From an uncultured Eubacteriales bacterium (GTDB lineage Bacteria > Bacillota > Clostridia > Oscillospirales > Oscillospiraceae): DNA of 64,000 nucleotides. A model generated the notes under the pieces. That model searched no databases. It worked only from the letters and a program-made list of their open reading frames with translations, and was not told the origin of the DNA. The DNA is taken from contig CAUGSS010000006.1 in NCBI GenBank assembly GCA_959602365.1, positions 39,969-103,968 of the forward strand. The letters are read 5' to 3'. Both the position numbers and the translations under genes were made by a program. Of the stretch, positions 17,005 to 24,385 are shown piece after piece (position 1 is the stretch's first letter; each line of letters starts with the position of its first letter).

Positions 17005-17058
17005 GACCTGCGAAGCCCGCTGCAGCCTGGTTTTGCGCCGGGGAAAAGCAGATATCAA

Positions 17059-17098
17059 AACGCCCTGGAGTCCCAACGGGGACACCAGGGCGTTCTTT
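17059..17098 (+). terminator. Intrinsic terminator after the flavodoxin-like gene
   Basis: AACGCCCTGG at 17059-17068 pairs with 17085-17094, with further pairing inside (GTCCC/GGGGAC), then TTCTTTCTT. Confidence 0.85.
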
Positions 17099-17231
17099 CT
17101 TGGGCGCGGGGAAGCTGTGCCTGGCGCTTGAAATGGGGCAAAAGAGAGGCCGGCGCGTCAGGTGCGGCATGGGCGGCCCTGGGGCGCAAAACACCCCAAG
17201 GCCCTGCCGGGCGGTCAGAGGGCAAAAAAGA

Positions 17232-17261
17232 AACCTCTGAAACCCTAAGGCTTCAGAGGTT
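17232..17261 (-). terminator. Former terminator of tRNA-Val, now displaced by the integrated element
   Basis: AACCTCTGAA (17232-17241) pairs with 17252-17261; on the minus strand it is followed by TTTCTTTTTT. It lies 5 bp beyond the left att core, where the tRNA end lay before integration. Confidence 0.75.
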
Positions 17262-17266
17262 TTATG

Positions 17267-17292
17267 CTGGTGGACGATACAGGATTCGAACC
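17267..17292. other. Left attachment core (duplicate of the tRNA-Val 3' end)
   Basis: 26 bases identical to 26501-26526, then sequence diverges at once (GGAATC here, TGTGAC in the intact tRNA). It lies 138 bp from the integrase stop codon. Confidence 0.92.
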
Positions 17293-17406
17293 GGAATCGC
17301 TTTATTTTGTCGTGTTCATTGTTGTGCTGTAACTGCTGGTATTCCTGTACTTTCAGCTGGTTATAGGCTGTTTTCCTTCGCCTCTGTCTGTCCCGCTCCG
17401 CCACCG

Positions 17407-17426
17407 TAATGACCAAATAATGACCA
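17407..17426. repeat. Integrase arm-type site, left copy
   Basis: TAATGACCAAATAATGACCA, itself a direct repeat of TAATGACCA. The same 20-mer with one change stands at 26410-26429 inside the other end. Confidence 0.6.
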
Positions 17427-17430
17427 CGAA

Positions 17431-18615
17431 TTAGGCCCGCTTAAACTTCACCGGCAGCAGATCGGCCAGGGCGTCAGAGGCCCGGGCCTGGGCGGCTTCA
17501 AAAGTATGGGAGTAGATATTCAGCGTGGTGGAGGTCTGGGAGTGGCCCAGGGCGGCGGAGACGGTCCGCACGTCCTCACCGGTGTAGATCAGCATGGAGG
17601 CGTTCAGGTGGCGAAACTGGTGGATTCCATAGAAGGGAAGCCCATGATCCTCACAGAACGCCTTGAGCCATTGATAAGGCTGCTGGAGGCCGATGGGGGA
17701 CCCGTCCAGCTTGGTGAAGAGCCGCCCGGATTCGTGCCACTGATCCCCCAGGGCCAGCCGCTGGCGGGTCTGATCCACCTGAAGCCGTTTCACCAGATCA
17801 AAGATCCAGGCCGGCAGCTTCAGTGTCCGGCGGCTTTTGGCCGTTTTTGTGGGGGCGGTGAAGATCCCATCCTTTGGTGTGTAAAGCGACGCCCGGCGGA
17901 CAGATACGGTCTGATGGTCAAAGTCGAAGTCGGTAAACTCGAAGCCGCACAGCTCCTCCCGGCGGAAGCCTCCGAACATGGCCAGAGAGAAAAACACCTG
18001 CCAGCGGAGCGGGGCAGCTGCCAGAGCGTCCAGGAATGCCTGGGCTTCCTCCAGAGTATAGCAGACCTTTTCTTTTCCGGTGTCTTGGTGGGGCAGGGTG
18101 ACCGCCTGGCAGGGGTTGCGCTGAATCATCCCCATTTTGACTGCATAAGCGAATACAGCGGAGATCATGGCCAAGTGGTTCTTGATCGTCTTGGGTGCCA
18201 GGCCCTGCTCCGGTTTCTTCTGGTTTGTCCCGGGCTGGCCAAGGCTGTTGATAAACTTCTGAATCTGGCGGGGAGTGATTTTGTCTAGGTACAGGTGGCC
18301 GATTGCTGCATAGATCCGGGGGGCCATCTGCCTGTAATTCTCCTGTGTGCGTTTCCCCAGTGCTTTCTCCACATATTCGCTGAACCACTGTTTGGCGAAG
18401 GTTTCAAACTTGATATGCCCATCTGTCAGCGAAGATCCCCGGCAAGCCTCTTCAAACAGTACCATTTGCCGGTTCAGCTCTTTTTCAATCTGGCGTTCGG
18501 TCATGCCTGGATCAGGCGTCCAGGTTTTAGATTTCATAATCTGCTTGCCCTCTGGGGTATATCCCACCGAGACCCGTAGCCGGTACGAATTGCCCCGTTT
18601 GGTGTACGTTGCCAT
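17431..18615 (-). CDS. int: Tyrosine-type site-specific integrase
   Basis: Catalyses integration and excision at the tRNA-Val att core. The 394-residue protein has an N-terminal arm-binding domain (MATYTKRGNSYRLRVSVGYTPEGK), a core-binding SAM-like domain (about 65-165) and a catalytic domain with Arg218 (GFRREEL), the Lys region near 258-260, His332 and Arg335 (HQFRH), His358 (LGHS) and the nucleophile Tyr368 (NIYSH). The ATG at 18615 follows AAGGAGT; an upstream frame extension lacks a ribosome site. It reads toward the attachment core 138 bp beyond its stop, as in most tRNA-integrating islands. Confidence 0.95.
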   Translation of the reverse strand: MATYTKRGNSYRLRVSVGYTPEGKQIMKSKTWTPDPGMTERQIEKELNRQMVLFEEACRGSSLTDGHIKFETFAKQWFSEYVEKALGKRTQENYRQMAPRIYAAIGHLYLDKITPRQIQKFINSLGQPGTNQKKPEQGLAPKTIKNHLAMISAVFAYAVKMGMIQRNPCQAVTLPHQDTGKEKVCYTLEEAQAFLDALAAAPLRWQVFFSLAMFGGFRREELCGFEFTDFDFDHQTVSVRRASLYTPKDGIFTAPTKTAKSRRTLKLPAWIFDLVKRLQVDQTRQRLALGDQWHESGRLFTKLDGSPIGLQQPYQWLKAFCEDHGLPFYGIHQFRHLNASMLIYTGEDVRTVSAALGHSQTSTTLNIYSHTFEAAQARASDALADLLPVKFKRA

Positions 18616-18738
18616 AGCATACTCCTTCCTTGCACCACTGCACCCGCTGTGGTACAATAAGGGCGCAATGATGCCATGATTTGACGGTTGTGGTCGTTGC
18701 ACTTTTGCCGCTCAGAGGTTGCCGCCTCTGGGCGGTTT

Positions 18739-19596
18739 TTATTTCATTAGTTGATTTGACCAGTCATCTGGAAAGGCTATATGATAAAGATTTATATCTG
18801 TTGAGTATTCTTCAACTAGAGCACTTAAAGCGGAAAGAATTTCAGTATTCCACTTTACTTTGTCAGGAAAAAGAGATTTTAGAACAAGAATAGCACCCCA
18901 AAGACGTGTCTTTTCTCGGTCGGAAATATTAAGACCTGCAGGATTTGCCGCAAAGATTCTATAATACAAACGTCCATAGTGTGCACAGATATTGCGTAGA
19001 TCGGTACAGCATCGAAGCCAACTTATAAGGTTTTTATTACTGGTCTGGTATAGGCTTCTTGCCAATTCTTTTTGATCGCTTGTTGTTAAGTCAGCGTAGA
19101 ATTTAGATAAAATACCAAAGGTAAGAAGCTCTGTTATAGCCCAAATCGGAAATATTCCTTCATAAACTGCTTTGTGGTGCTTGACAATTAAAGTGTTTTT
19201 ATTGTTTTCAATCTCCCTATTAATTTGAACCATAAATTTTTCATGATTATGGTTAGGAGAGAAATTTGCTGAATTCAGATAGCCAGTAGCACCATATTTG
19301 TGGGCGTGAAAGTATGCAAAGCGAGCTCGTAAAAAAATTTCTATTTCTTCAATGGCGGCAAACACAATGTTTCTTAATTTGCGGTCAAATTCATAGATTC
19401 TGTATGCCCGAAGAAAGCTTGTACCAGATTTGTAAGTTCCATTTTTTAATTTAAAAGGAAGAAAGTATGCACTCAAACGATAGTAATTAACCGACGACAA
19501 AATTTGTTTACAACGTTCTTGATCAAGAACAATAATACCTCTACTTTGAAGAATCGCAAGTTGTTCATCGTAAGTTTTGGGTTCTTTAATCTCCAT
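18739..19596 (-). CDS. Abi_2 (AbiD/AbiF)-family abortive infection protein, HEPN-type
   Basis: A 285-residue protein starting MEIKEPKTYDEQLAILQSRG, the canonical opening of the Abi_2 family. It contains YYRLSAYFLPF, YEFDRKLR and, near residue 201, RNICAH, an R-x4-H motif (Arg201, His206) as in HEPN ribonucleases. Families of this kind stop phage growth by cleaving RNA. The start is the ATG after GGAG; the same frame runs upstream through the ncRNA but that part is not protein-like. Codon use and GC (well under 45 %) differ sharply from neighbours, pointing to recent acquisition. It sits between int and the repressor, the usual cargo site of such islands. See the RNA at 19613. Confidence 0.88.
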   Translation of the reverse strand: MEIKEPKTYDEQLAILQSRGIIVLDQERCKQILSSVNYYRLSAYFLPFKLKNGTYKSGTSFLRAYRIYEFDRKLRNIVFAAIEEIEIFLRARFAYFHAHKYGATGYLNSANFSPNHNHEKFMVQINREIENNKNTLIVKHHKAVYEGIFPIWAITELLTFGILSKFYADLTTSDQKELARSLYQTSNKNLISWLRCCTDLRNICAHYGRLYYRIFAANPAGLNISDREKTRLWGAILVLKSLFPDKVKWNTEILSALSALVEEYSTDINLYHIAFPDDWSNQLMK

Positions 19597-19612
19597 GTTG
19601 CTTTCTCCGTAT

Positions 19613-19672
19613 AAAAAATGCCCTCCCTGGGACACATCCACCGTTAGGTGGAGAGGTGCGGGAGGTCCTGTT
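19613..19672 (-). ncRNA. Candidate abiF-type small RNA upstream of the abi gene
   Basis: From a predicted start near 19672 to a six-T run (19618-19613 on the minus strand), about 60 nt. CCTCCC (19665-19660) pairs with GGGAGG (19627-19622) around an inner hairpin TCCACC-taac-GGTGGA (19652-19637). In addition GGAC just 5' of the outer stem can pair with GTCC between the inner hairpin and GGGAGG, making an H-type pseudoknot. The T-run comes right before the abi ribosome site. Known family: the abiF RNA motif found upstream of abiF genes; matching to it is my inference. Confidence 0.65.
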
Positions 19673-19678
19673 ACTGTC

Positions 19679-19707
19679 ATTATATGTGGGCCCCACGCAA
19701 ATGTCAA
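19679..19707 (-). promoter_or_regulatory. Perfect consensus promoter driving the small RNA
   Basis: Minus strand TTGACA (19707-19702), 17-bp spacer, TATAAT (19684-19679): both hexamers exact. Such strength fits a constitutive, abundant small RNA better than a toxin mRNA. Confidence 0.88.
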
Positions 19708-19831
19708 TTAGCAAATCTAGCTATATTTCGTTAAATTAAGATATATATCGTTAAAATACGTTGTTTTGTATGAGCTAATGCCAACAATCACTATCTTTTA
19801 TAATTTTGCCCTGGGCCTAGTCCTGGGGCTT

Positions 19832-20257
19832 TTATTTGTCAGTTAGTAAAGGATCCTTCTTGTATCTAGAAATTTCGGCTAGTTCTCCAACACGCTCCAA
19901 TGCTTTTTTTTGCCCTTCAGCATTAAGTAACCTGAACATGGCCAATATCGCAACTTCGTCTTCAGAAAATAGGGGTGAACCACTAAGAGCGCTGTTTGCC
20001 TGAAAAATGACCTGCTGCGCCTTTGTAATCGTTCCAGAGCTGTAGCCTACATAACTGTTTTCGTCGTCACCAAACAAAGCAGCAATATCTACTTCTAAGG
20101 CCTCTGATAGCTTGGCCAATGTTTGTATTTTAGGCTTTCTTATATTTCGCTCCCATTGGCTAATGCTTTGATACGGAACACCAAGCTTGCGGGCAAGTTC
20201 TGCCTGGGTAAGATGAGCCTTTTCTCTAGCTTGGCGTATACATTCGCCTGTGGTCAT
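19832..20257 (-). CDS. CI/Stl-like XRE repressor
   Basis: 141 residues. The N-terminal helix-turn-helix (about 5-60) reads ECIRQAREKAHLTQAELARKLGVPYQSISQWERNIRKPKIQTLAKLSEAL. The C-terminal half (about 65-140, FSEDEVAILAMFRLLNAEGQKKALERVGELAEI) is helical and lacks a LexA/CI protease Ser-Lys pair, so induction by RecA cleavage is unlikely; an island repressor of this type may instead be lifted by a helper-phage protein. GAGGAGGTG precedes the ATG. It is divergent from the Cro-like/excisionase operon and probably binds the palindromes between them. Confidence 0.85.
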   Translation of the reverse strand: MTTGECIRQAREKAHLTQAELARKLGVPYQSISQWERNIRKPKIQTLAKLSEALEVDIAALFGDDENSYVGYSSGTITKAQQVIFQANSALSGSPLFSEDEVAILAMFRLLNAEGQKKALERVGELAEISRYKKDPLLTDK

Positions 20258-20311
20258 CAAGACACCTCCTCTTCAACAGTGAGCATAACATATTTCAAAA
20301 AAAGACACAAG

Positions 20312-20381
20312 CAAAAGATTGTGAAAAAGGTTGACTAACTCTTAAGAGTGTGATATGTTCGTTATACAATCTTTTGAGTTA
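20312..20381 (+). promoter_or_regulatory. Lytic-side promoter with repressor operators
   Basis: TTGACT (20331-20336), 17-bp spacer, TATGTT (20354-20359). A perfect 12-bp palindrome ACTCTTAAGAGT (20338-20349) fills the spacer, and CAAAAGATTGT (20312-20322) is repeated inverted at 20366-20376 on either side. CTAACTC (20335-20341) also recurs inverted at 20375-20381. Confidence 0.75.
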
Positions 20382-20394
20382 GAAAGGAGAAAAC

Positions 20395-20589
20395 ATGCGA
20401 ATTGACAGAGTGAAGTTTGTGGCGGCTATGGCCAGGGCTGACCTGAATGGGCGTGAGCTGGCAAAAAAAACTGGCGTTTCCAGGGGAACTATTACCAGTA
20501 TTAGAGGTGGAAAGAGCTGTTCGCCGGAGACTGCTCGAAAGCTGGCCGCCGTGCTGGGGCCTGACATTATCGACGAAAAGGAGGCCTGA
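20395..20589 (+). CDS. Cro-like small helix-turn-helix protein
   Basis: 64 residues, essentially one HTH_3 domain: MRIDRVKFVAAMARADLNGRELAKKTGVSRGTITSIRGGKSCSPETARKLAAVLG. AAAGGAG precedes the ATG. As the first gene opposite the repressor it should be the Cro/Str-type switch protein that shuts the repressor promoter. It overlaps nothing and is 4 bp from the excisionase. Confidence 0.85.
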   Translation: MRIDRVKFVAAMARADLNGRELAKKTGVSRGTITSIRGGKSCSPETARKLAAVLGPDIIDEKEA

Positions 20590-20593
20590 TTCC

Positions 20594-20821
20594 ATGATTC
20601 CAAGAATGAGGACAGCACCGGGGGCCTTAGAGATCATCAAGGCGTTGGATCCGGAAACAGCAGTAACAGAGCATTACATCCGGCAACTGATCCGCTCCGG
20701 CACAATCCCCCATGTGGATGTGGGCCGAAAGAAGCTGGTCAACGTGGATCAGCTGCTCAGATACCTGGAAAAAGACCAGTTCCAGGCAAAGCAGGATATG
20801 GAGCGGGAGGTGGCTCCATGA
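20594..20821 (+). CDS. Excisionase-type helix-turn-helix protein
   Basis: 75 residues from the ATG after AAAGGAGG. It has the MerR/Xis-like fold pattern: VTEHYIRQLIRSGTIPHVDVGRKKLVNVDQLLRYLEKD, in which a recognition helix (YIRQLIRSG) is followed by a wing (VGRKKLVNVD). Proteins of this type bend att DNA and direct the integrase to excision; some instead act as plasmid-type regulators. A short open frame and the primase follow by stop-start overlap. Confidence 0.75.
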   Translation: MIPRMRTAPGALEIIKALDPETAVTEHYIRQLIRSGTIPHVDVGRKKLVNVDQLLRYLEKDQFQAKQDMEREVAP

Positions 20822-20883
20822 GTTCCAGAAAAACTGACGGTATGGCCCGGCTGATCGGAGGGGCGGAGCGTGACAATCACTGA
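20818..20883 (+). CDS. 21-codon frame coupling excisionase and primase translation
   Basis: ATG at 20818 overlaps the excisionase stop (ATGA) and the frame ends at 20883, 14 bp inside the primase gene. The peptide MSSRKTDGMARLIGGAERDNH is not conserved to my knowledge; the frame may serve only to carry ribosomes to the GTG of the primase, whose own GGAGGGGCGGAG site is inside it. Confidence 0.35.
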   Translation: MSSRKTDGMARLIGGAERDNH

Positions 20884-22768
20884 TTTCCTCCGGCATTTCA
20901 ATGGGGTCAAGGGCGCCGGTGGCCGCTATATGGCTAAGTGTCCGGCCCACAGCGACGCAGCCCCTAGCCTGTCCATTGGCCTGGGCCGGGATGGGCGTAT
21001 CCTGCTCCACTGCTTTGCCGGGTGCAGCACTGAGGATATCCTGGACGCCGTGGGGCTGAAAAAGCGGGACCTGTTCGCAAATGATGGAATGGGCGTCCCG
21101 CTCCCGGAGTTTGACCCCATCAAGCCCGAGGTTCAAGAATGGACAGAGGCGGAGTACATCTATCCCGGAGGCAATCTGAAGAAGGTGAAGAAGCGCAATT
21201 CCAACGGAAAGAAGCGGATGTACTGGATGCGCCGGGAGGGCAGCGGCTGGACCCCGGCCCATGGAGATGTGGAAAAACTGCTGTATTCCAGGGGGCCACT
21301 GGATAGCCCGGTGTTTCTGGTGGAGGGGGAGAAGGACGTGGACACGCTGGACTCCCTGGGTTTTGCCGCCGCATCTCTCCCGGACGGAGCCAACAGCAAG
21401 TGGTATGACCACTATGGGGCCTCTTTCTCCGGAAAAGATGTGTTCATTGTCCAGGACAACGACAAGCCCGGCAAGGCGTTCGCCGCCCGGATCGCCGGGG
21501 AGCTGCTGCAAGAGGCCCGGAGCGTCCGGGTGCTGGACCTCACCGGAGCATGGCCGGAACTGCCGGAGCATGGGGACACCACCGACCTGGTGGACTACCT
21601 GGGCAGGGATGCCGGCTGTGAAGCCCTGGCAAGGCTGATGAGCGCCGCTCAGCCCTGGACGGCGGAGACCGTAACGGAGCGGGACAATTTCCTTTCCCTG
21701 TTCTCCCCACTGTCTGAGTTCCGGGAAGAGGAAGCCACATGGTTGGTCCCGGGCTGGATTCCAGAGGGCCAGATCACCTTGATCGCCGCCGATGGAGGCA
21801 CCGGCAAAACCACCCTGTGGGTCAACATCGTGGCAGCCTTGAGCAGCGGGAAGCCCTGCATCCTGGACCCGCCGGGCTTTGTCCGGGAGCCGGTCAAGGT
21901 GGCATTCTGCACCACCGAGGACAGCATCCGGAAAAAGCTGCTGAAGAAGCTGCGCCAGGCCGGGGCCAACCTGGCCAACATTACCGCCATGGACATGGCA
22001 GCGGACAAGAGCGGGGCGCTGCGGCTCTTTAAGTTCGGCTCCTCTGAGATGGAGCGCTTTGTGAAGCACTTCAAGCCGGTGGCCTGCGTCTTTGACCCGG
22101 TGCAGGGATTCATACCGCCGGAGATCAACATGGGCAGCCGGAACGCCATGCGGGACTGTATGGCCCCTCTGATCACCCTGGGGGAGGAAAACGGCACCAC
22201 CTTCCTGGTGATCTGTCACACCAACAAGCGAAAAGGTGCCTATGGCCGGGACCGGATCGCAGACAGCGCCGACCTTTGGGACATCTCCCGCTCCGTCATT
22301 ATGGCGGGGTACACCGGGGAGGAGGGGGTTCGCTACCTGTCCAACGAGAAGAACAACTATGCCCAGCTCCAGGAGACGGTGCTGTTCTCCATTGATGACC
22401 GGGGCCAGATCATCAAGGAGGGGACAAGCTGGAAGCGGGACCGGGATTTCATCCAGGATGCAGCCCGGGCGTCCTCCGTGCCCCAGCGGGAGGACTGCAA
22501 GGAGTTCCTGATTCAGACCATCGAGGAGGCGGGCGGCGGAATGCCCACCACCGACCTGGAGGCGAAGGCCAAACAGGCGGGCTACAGCTTCACCGCCGTC
22601 AAGCGGGCAAAGGGGGATTTGAAGAAGGCGGGCCGGGTGTCGTACTTCCAGACTGGCAGCACACGCACAAAAGATAACGTCTGGCATATCAAGCTGGAGG
22701 CCGGTTTTGAGCCGGTGGAGCTGCCGGACAACACCCCGGTTCCTTTTGCTTCCCCGTCAGAGATCTGA
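20870..22768 (+). CDS. Primase-helicase replication protein (CHC2 zinc finger, Toprim, RecA-like ATPase)
   Basis: 632 residues. The zinc finger is C24-x2-H27 ... C48-x3-C52 (CPAHSD...HCFAGC). A Toprim domain begins near 147 (VFLVEGEKD) with the acidic VQDND near 195. The Walker A loop AADGGTGKTT lies near 306-315, followed by a DnaB/RepA-like hexameric ATPase with VICHTNKRKGAYG. The C-terminus (about 540-600) resembles a winged helix. Start is GTG with GGAGGGG upstream. It should prime and unwind at the origin that follows its stop codon. Primase and helicase fused in one protein is usual for satellites and phages. Confidence 0.9.
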   Translation: MTITDFLRHFNGVKGAGGRYMAKCPAHSDAAPSLSIGLGRDGRILLHCFAGCSTEDILDAVGLKKRDLFANDGMGVPLPEFDPIKPEVQEWTEAEYIYPGGNLKKVKKRNSNGKKRMYWMRREGSGWTPAHGDVEKLLYSRGPLDSPVFLVEGEKDVDTLDSLGFAAASLPDGANSKWYDHYGASFSGKDVFIVQDNDKPGKAFAARIAGELLQEARSVRVLDLTGAWPELPEHGDTTDLVDYLGRDAGCEALARLMSAAQPWTAETVTERDNFLSLFSPLSEFREEEATWLVPGWIPEGQITLIAADGGTGKTTLWVNIVAALSSGKPCILDPPGFVREPVKVAFCTTEDSIRKKLLKKLRQAGANLANITAMDMAADKSGALRLFKFGSSEMERFVKHFKPVACVFDPVQGFIPPEINMGSRNAMRDCMAPLITLGEENGTTFLVICHTNKRKGAYGRDRIADSADLWDISRSVIMAGYTGEEGVRYLSNEKNNYAQLQETVLFSIDDRGQIIKEGTSWKRDRDFIQDAARASSVPQREDCKEFLIQTIEEAGGGMPTTDLEAKAKQAGYSFTAVKRAKGDLKKAGRVSYFQTGSTRTKDNVWHIKLEAGFEPVELPDNTPVPFASPSEI

Positions 22769-22770
22769 AA

Positions 22771-22921
22771 GTGGTCTAGAGTAAGCTCAAACCATTGATA
22801 TATAAGGGTTATTTACTTTTTACCAGGTGGTACAGAGTAAACAGAGTAAGCGCTTACTCTCGACCAGGGGGGCAAGAGTAAAACCCATTGGGGCCGTAAG
22901 GAAAATTTTACTCTAGACCAC
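22771..22921. other. Candidate replication origin with six AGAGTAA iterons
   Basis: AGAGTAA occurs at 22778, 22834, 22843 and 22875 and inverted (TTACTCT) at 22854 and 22908. The outermost copies are extended to a perfect 14-bp inverted repeat GTGGTCTAGAGTAA (22771-22784 and 22908-22921). The central pair forms an 18-bp palindrome (22843-22860). An AT-rich stretch (22790-22826) separates the first iteron from the rest. Position directly after the primase-helicase is that of island origins. Confidence 0.78.
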
Positions 22922-22988
22922 CTACTGGCTTTCTGACGGTGGAGGTGGTCAAGTACACAAGTTAAACCAGAGTCAGGAGGTTATGGAC

Positions 22989-23249
22989 ATGGACAAGGAA
23001 GCGGCGCCGGAGCGGGGGCTGATCTGCCCGCTGGACGGGCGGCCATGTGACCCGAATTGCCCGGATCGCTACCAGGATGATCCGGCCGGTGGCTGTCTGA
23101 CCGCCACGCTGATGGAACATTCCGATGCGGCATTCATCATCAAAAAGACCGCCCCCAGTGCTGGCACACCGGGGACGGCAAAGGGTGGAACTGGTTCGAC
23201 CCGCTCCACCTCCAGTTTATACGATAACAAGGAGGAACACAAGGGATGA
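22989..23249 (+). CDS. Small cysteine-rich protein, unknown
   Basis: 86 residues; six cysteines in the first half (ICPLDGRPCDPNCPDRYQDDPAGGC) suggest metal binding, and the second half is low in complexity (Gly/Thr/Ser). AGGAGG at 22975-22980 is best spaced for the ATG at 22989; one at 22983 is also possible. The next gene starts inside its last codons. No family recognised. Confidence 0.6.
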   Translation: MDKEAAPERGLICPLDGRPCDPNCPDRYQDDPAGGCLTATLMEHSDAAFIIKKTAPSAGTPGTAKGGTGSTRSTSSLYDNKEEHKG

Positions 23250-23560
23250 AATTCAGTCATGATTACAGGAAAGACCGGCACATCGTGGAGGCGTTCGGAG
23301 GCCGGGACAAGATCGTGGAAGTGGGGAGGCTGGCGGCAGACCATCAGGCCGCCCCCTGCCCCTTCTGCGGCGGGGAAGCGGTGCTGGGGCTTGCGCAGCT
23401 GCTCGGCGCTCCCTCCCTCCATATAGAGTGCAGCAAGTGCCATGTGGCGACGGTTTGGACGGGCGAAGGGTGGGACTACCTGGATGCCAAACAGTTCACG
23501 ATTGTGGACGCCTTCCATCGGTCCCTCCAGCGATGGAACAAGAGACAGGCCGCCGTATGA
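23246..23560 (+). CDS. Lar-like zinc-ribbon protein (possible restriction alleviation)
   Basis: 104 residues. After a helical N-terminus comes APCPFCGGEAVLGLAQL, then IECSKCHVATVWTGEGW and a final AFHRSLQRWNKR. The order CPFCG - CxxC - A...WN.R is that of the Lar family of phage and prophage zinc ribbons; the founding Rac-prophage member relieves type I restriction. The rest of the family is mostly uncharacterised. It overlaps the upstream gene by 4 bp and the next by 4 bp, so it is part of one tight operon. Confidence 0.6.
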   Translation: MKFSHDYRKDRHIVEAFGGRDKIVEVGRLAADHQAAPCPFCGGEAVLGLAQLLGAPSLHIECSKCHVATVWTGEGWDYLDAKQFTIVDAFHRSLQRWNKRQAAV

Positions 23561-23715
23561 GATGCCGGATTGAGATTCACAGCGAGGCGGGGCGGCTGTT
23601 CGCCCGGCTGACCCTGTCCATTGCCCGGGGGATCGCCCGCTTCTATGGGCGGCAAGTGCGGGTTTGGTACAAGGGTCCGCCCTGCCCGGCGCTGATCTTC
23701 GAGATCGGGTCATAG
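23557..23715 (+). CDS. Small basic protein, unknown
   Basis: 52 residues (MRCRIEIHSEAGRLFARLTLSIARGIARFYGRQ...), ATGA overlap with the preceding gene. An amphipathic, arginine-rich helix dominates. No family recognised. The following 180 bases to 23896 contain a C-rich tract and a GGCCGGGCC/GGCCCCGGG pair but no gene. Confidence 0.5.
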   Translation: MRCRIEIHSEAGRLFARLTLSIARGIARFYGRQVRVWYKGPPCPALIFEIGS

Positions 23716-23896
23716 GGGGGCGGGGACTATTGCGGGGGACTCTCCCTCCCCTCTCCCCCCTCCGGGCTTCACTCCGTCACTACAAATATTTTCTCACGAA
23801 AAAGGCCGGGCCAGAGCTGCACACCCTGACCCGGCCCCGGGCATTCCTGCTCCGTGATCCATAAGCCTATCTTACCACTGAAGGGAGCGGGACACA

Positions 23897-24301
23897 ATGA
23901 ACGGACGGGAACTTCTCCAGCAATACCGGGACACTGAGGCGCAGATCAGGCGTCTGGAGCAGGAGCTGGAGGAAGCCAGGAGCCAGGCGGAGCGGGTCAC
24001 CCACTCATACAGCCCGGCCCCTGGCGGCGGCGGTGACGGCCGGCAACTGGAGCACGCAGCAATCCGGCTGGAGGACCTGGAGCGTGAGTGGCGCAGGCTG
24101 GTGGGGCAGCAAGCGGCCAGGTATATCCAGATGGAGCGGGTACTGGATCAGCTGCCCAATGCACGGGATCGGCTCCTGTTACGGCTGCGCTATGTGAGCC
24201 GGATGAGCTGGCCCCAAGTGGGGGATGAGCTGGGCGTTACCCTGAGATATGTGCATAGGCTCCATGGGAAGCTGCTGGCCCTGCTGGATGACCAGGGCTG
24301 A
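23897..24301 (+). CDS. Sigma-70 region-4-like / DUF1492-type regulator
   Basis: 134 residues. The first 60 residues form a coiled coil (QQYRDTEAQIRRLEQELEEARSQAE), with a glycine-rich break, and the last 60 a helix-turn-helix of sigma region 4 type (LPNARDRLLLRLRYVSRMSWPQVGDELGVTLRYVHRLHGKLLALL). Phages of Gram-positive bacteria carry such proteins (ArpU/DUF1492 group) to switch on late genes. In an island without visible structural genes it might control the downstream small genes or interact with a helper phage. Confidence 0.7.
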   Translation: MNGRELLQQYRDTEAQIRRLEQELEEARSQAERVTHSYSPAPGGGGDGRQLEHAAIRLEDLEREWRRLVGQQAARYIQMERVLDQLPNARDRLLLRLRYVSRMSWPQVGDELGVTLRYVHRLHGKLLALLDDQG

Positions 24302-24385
24302 CCGGTGGAGGGGACCCCCTGCCCCGCCCCCTGGCACTCCCTGGCCGTCCAGCGCCGATTTACACACAGGGGAAACCGGCGGCCC

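Noticed and set aside
17267..17345. A second tRNA gene at the left end of the element
   Set aside because: Only the 26-base 3' part matches; the sequence beyond does not fold as a tRNA. It is the att duplicate.
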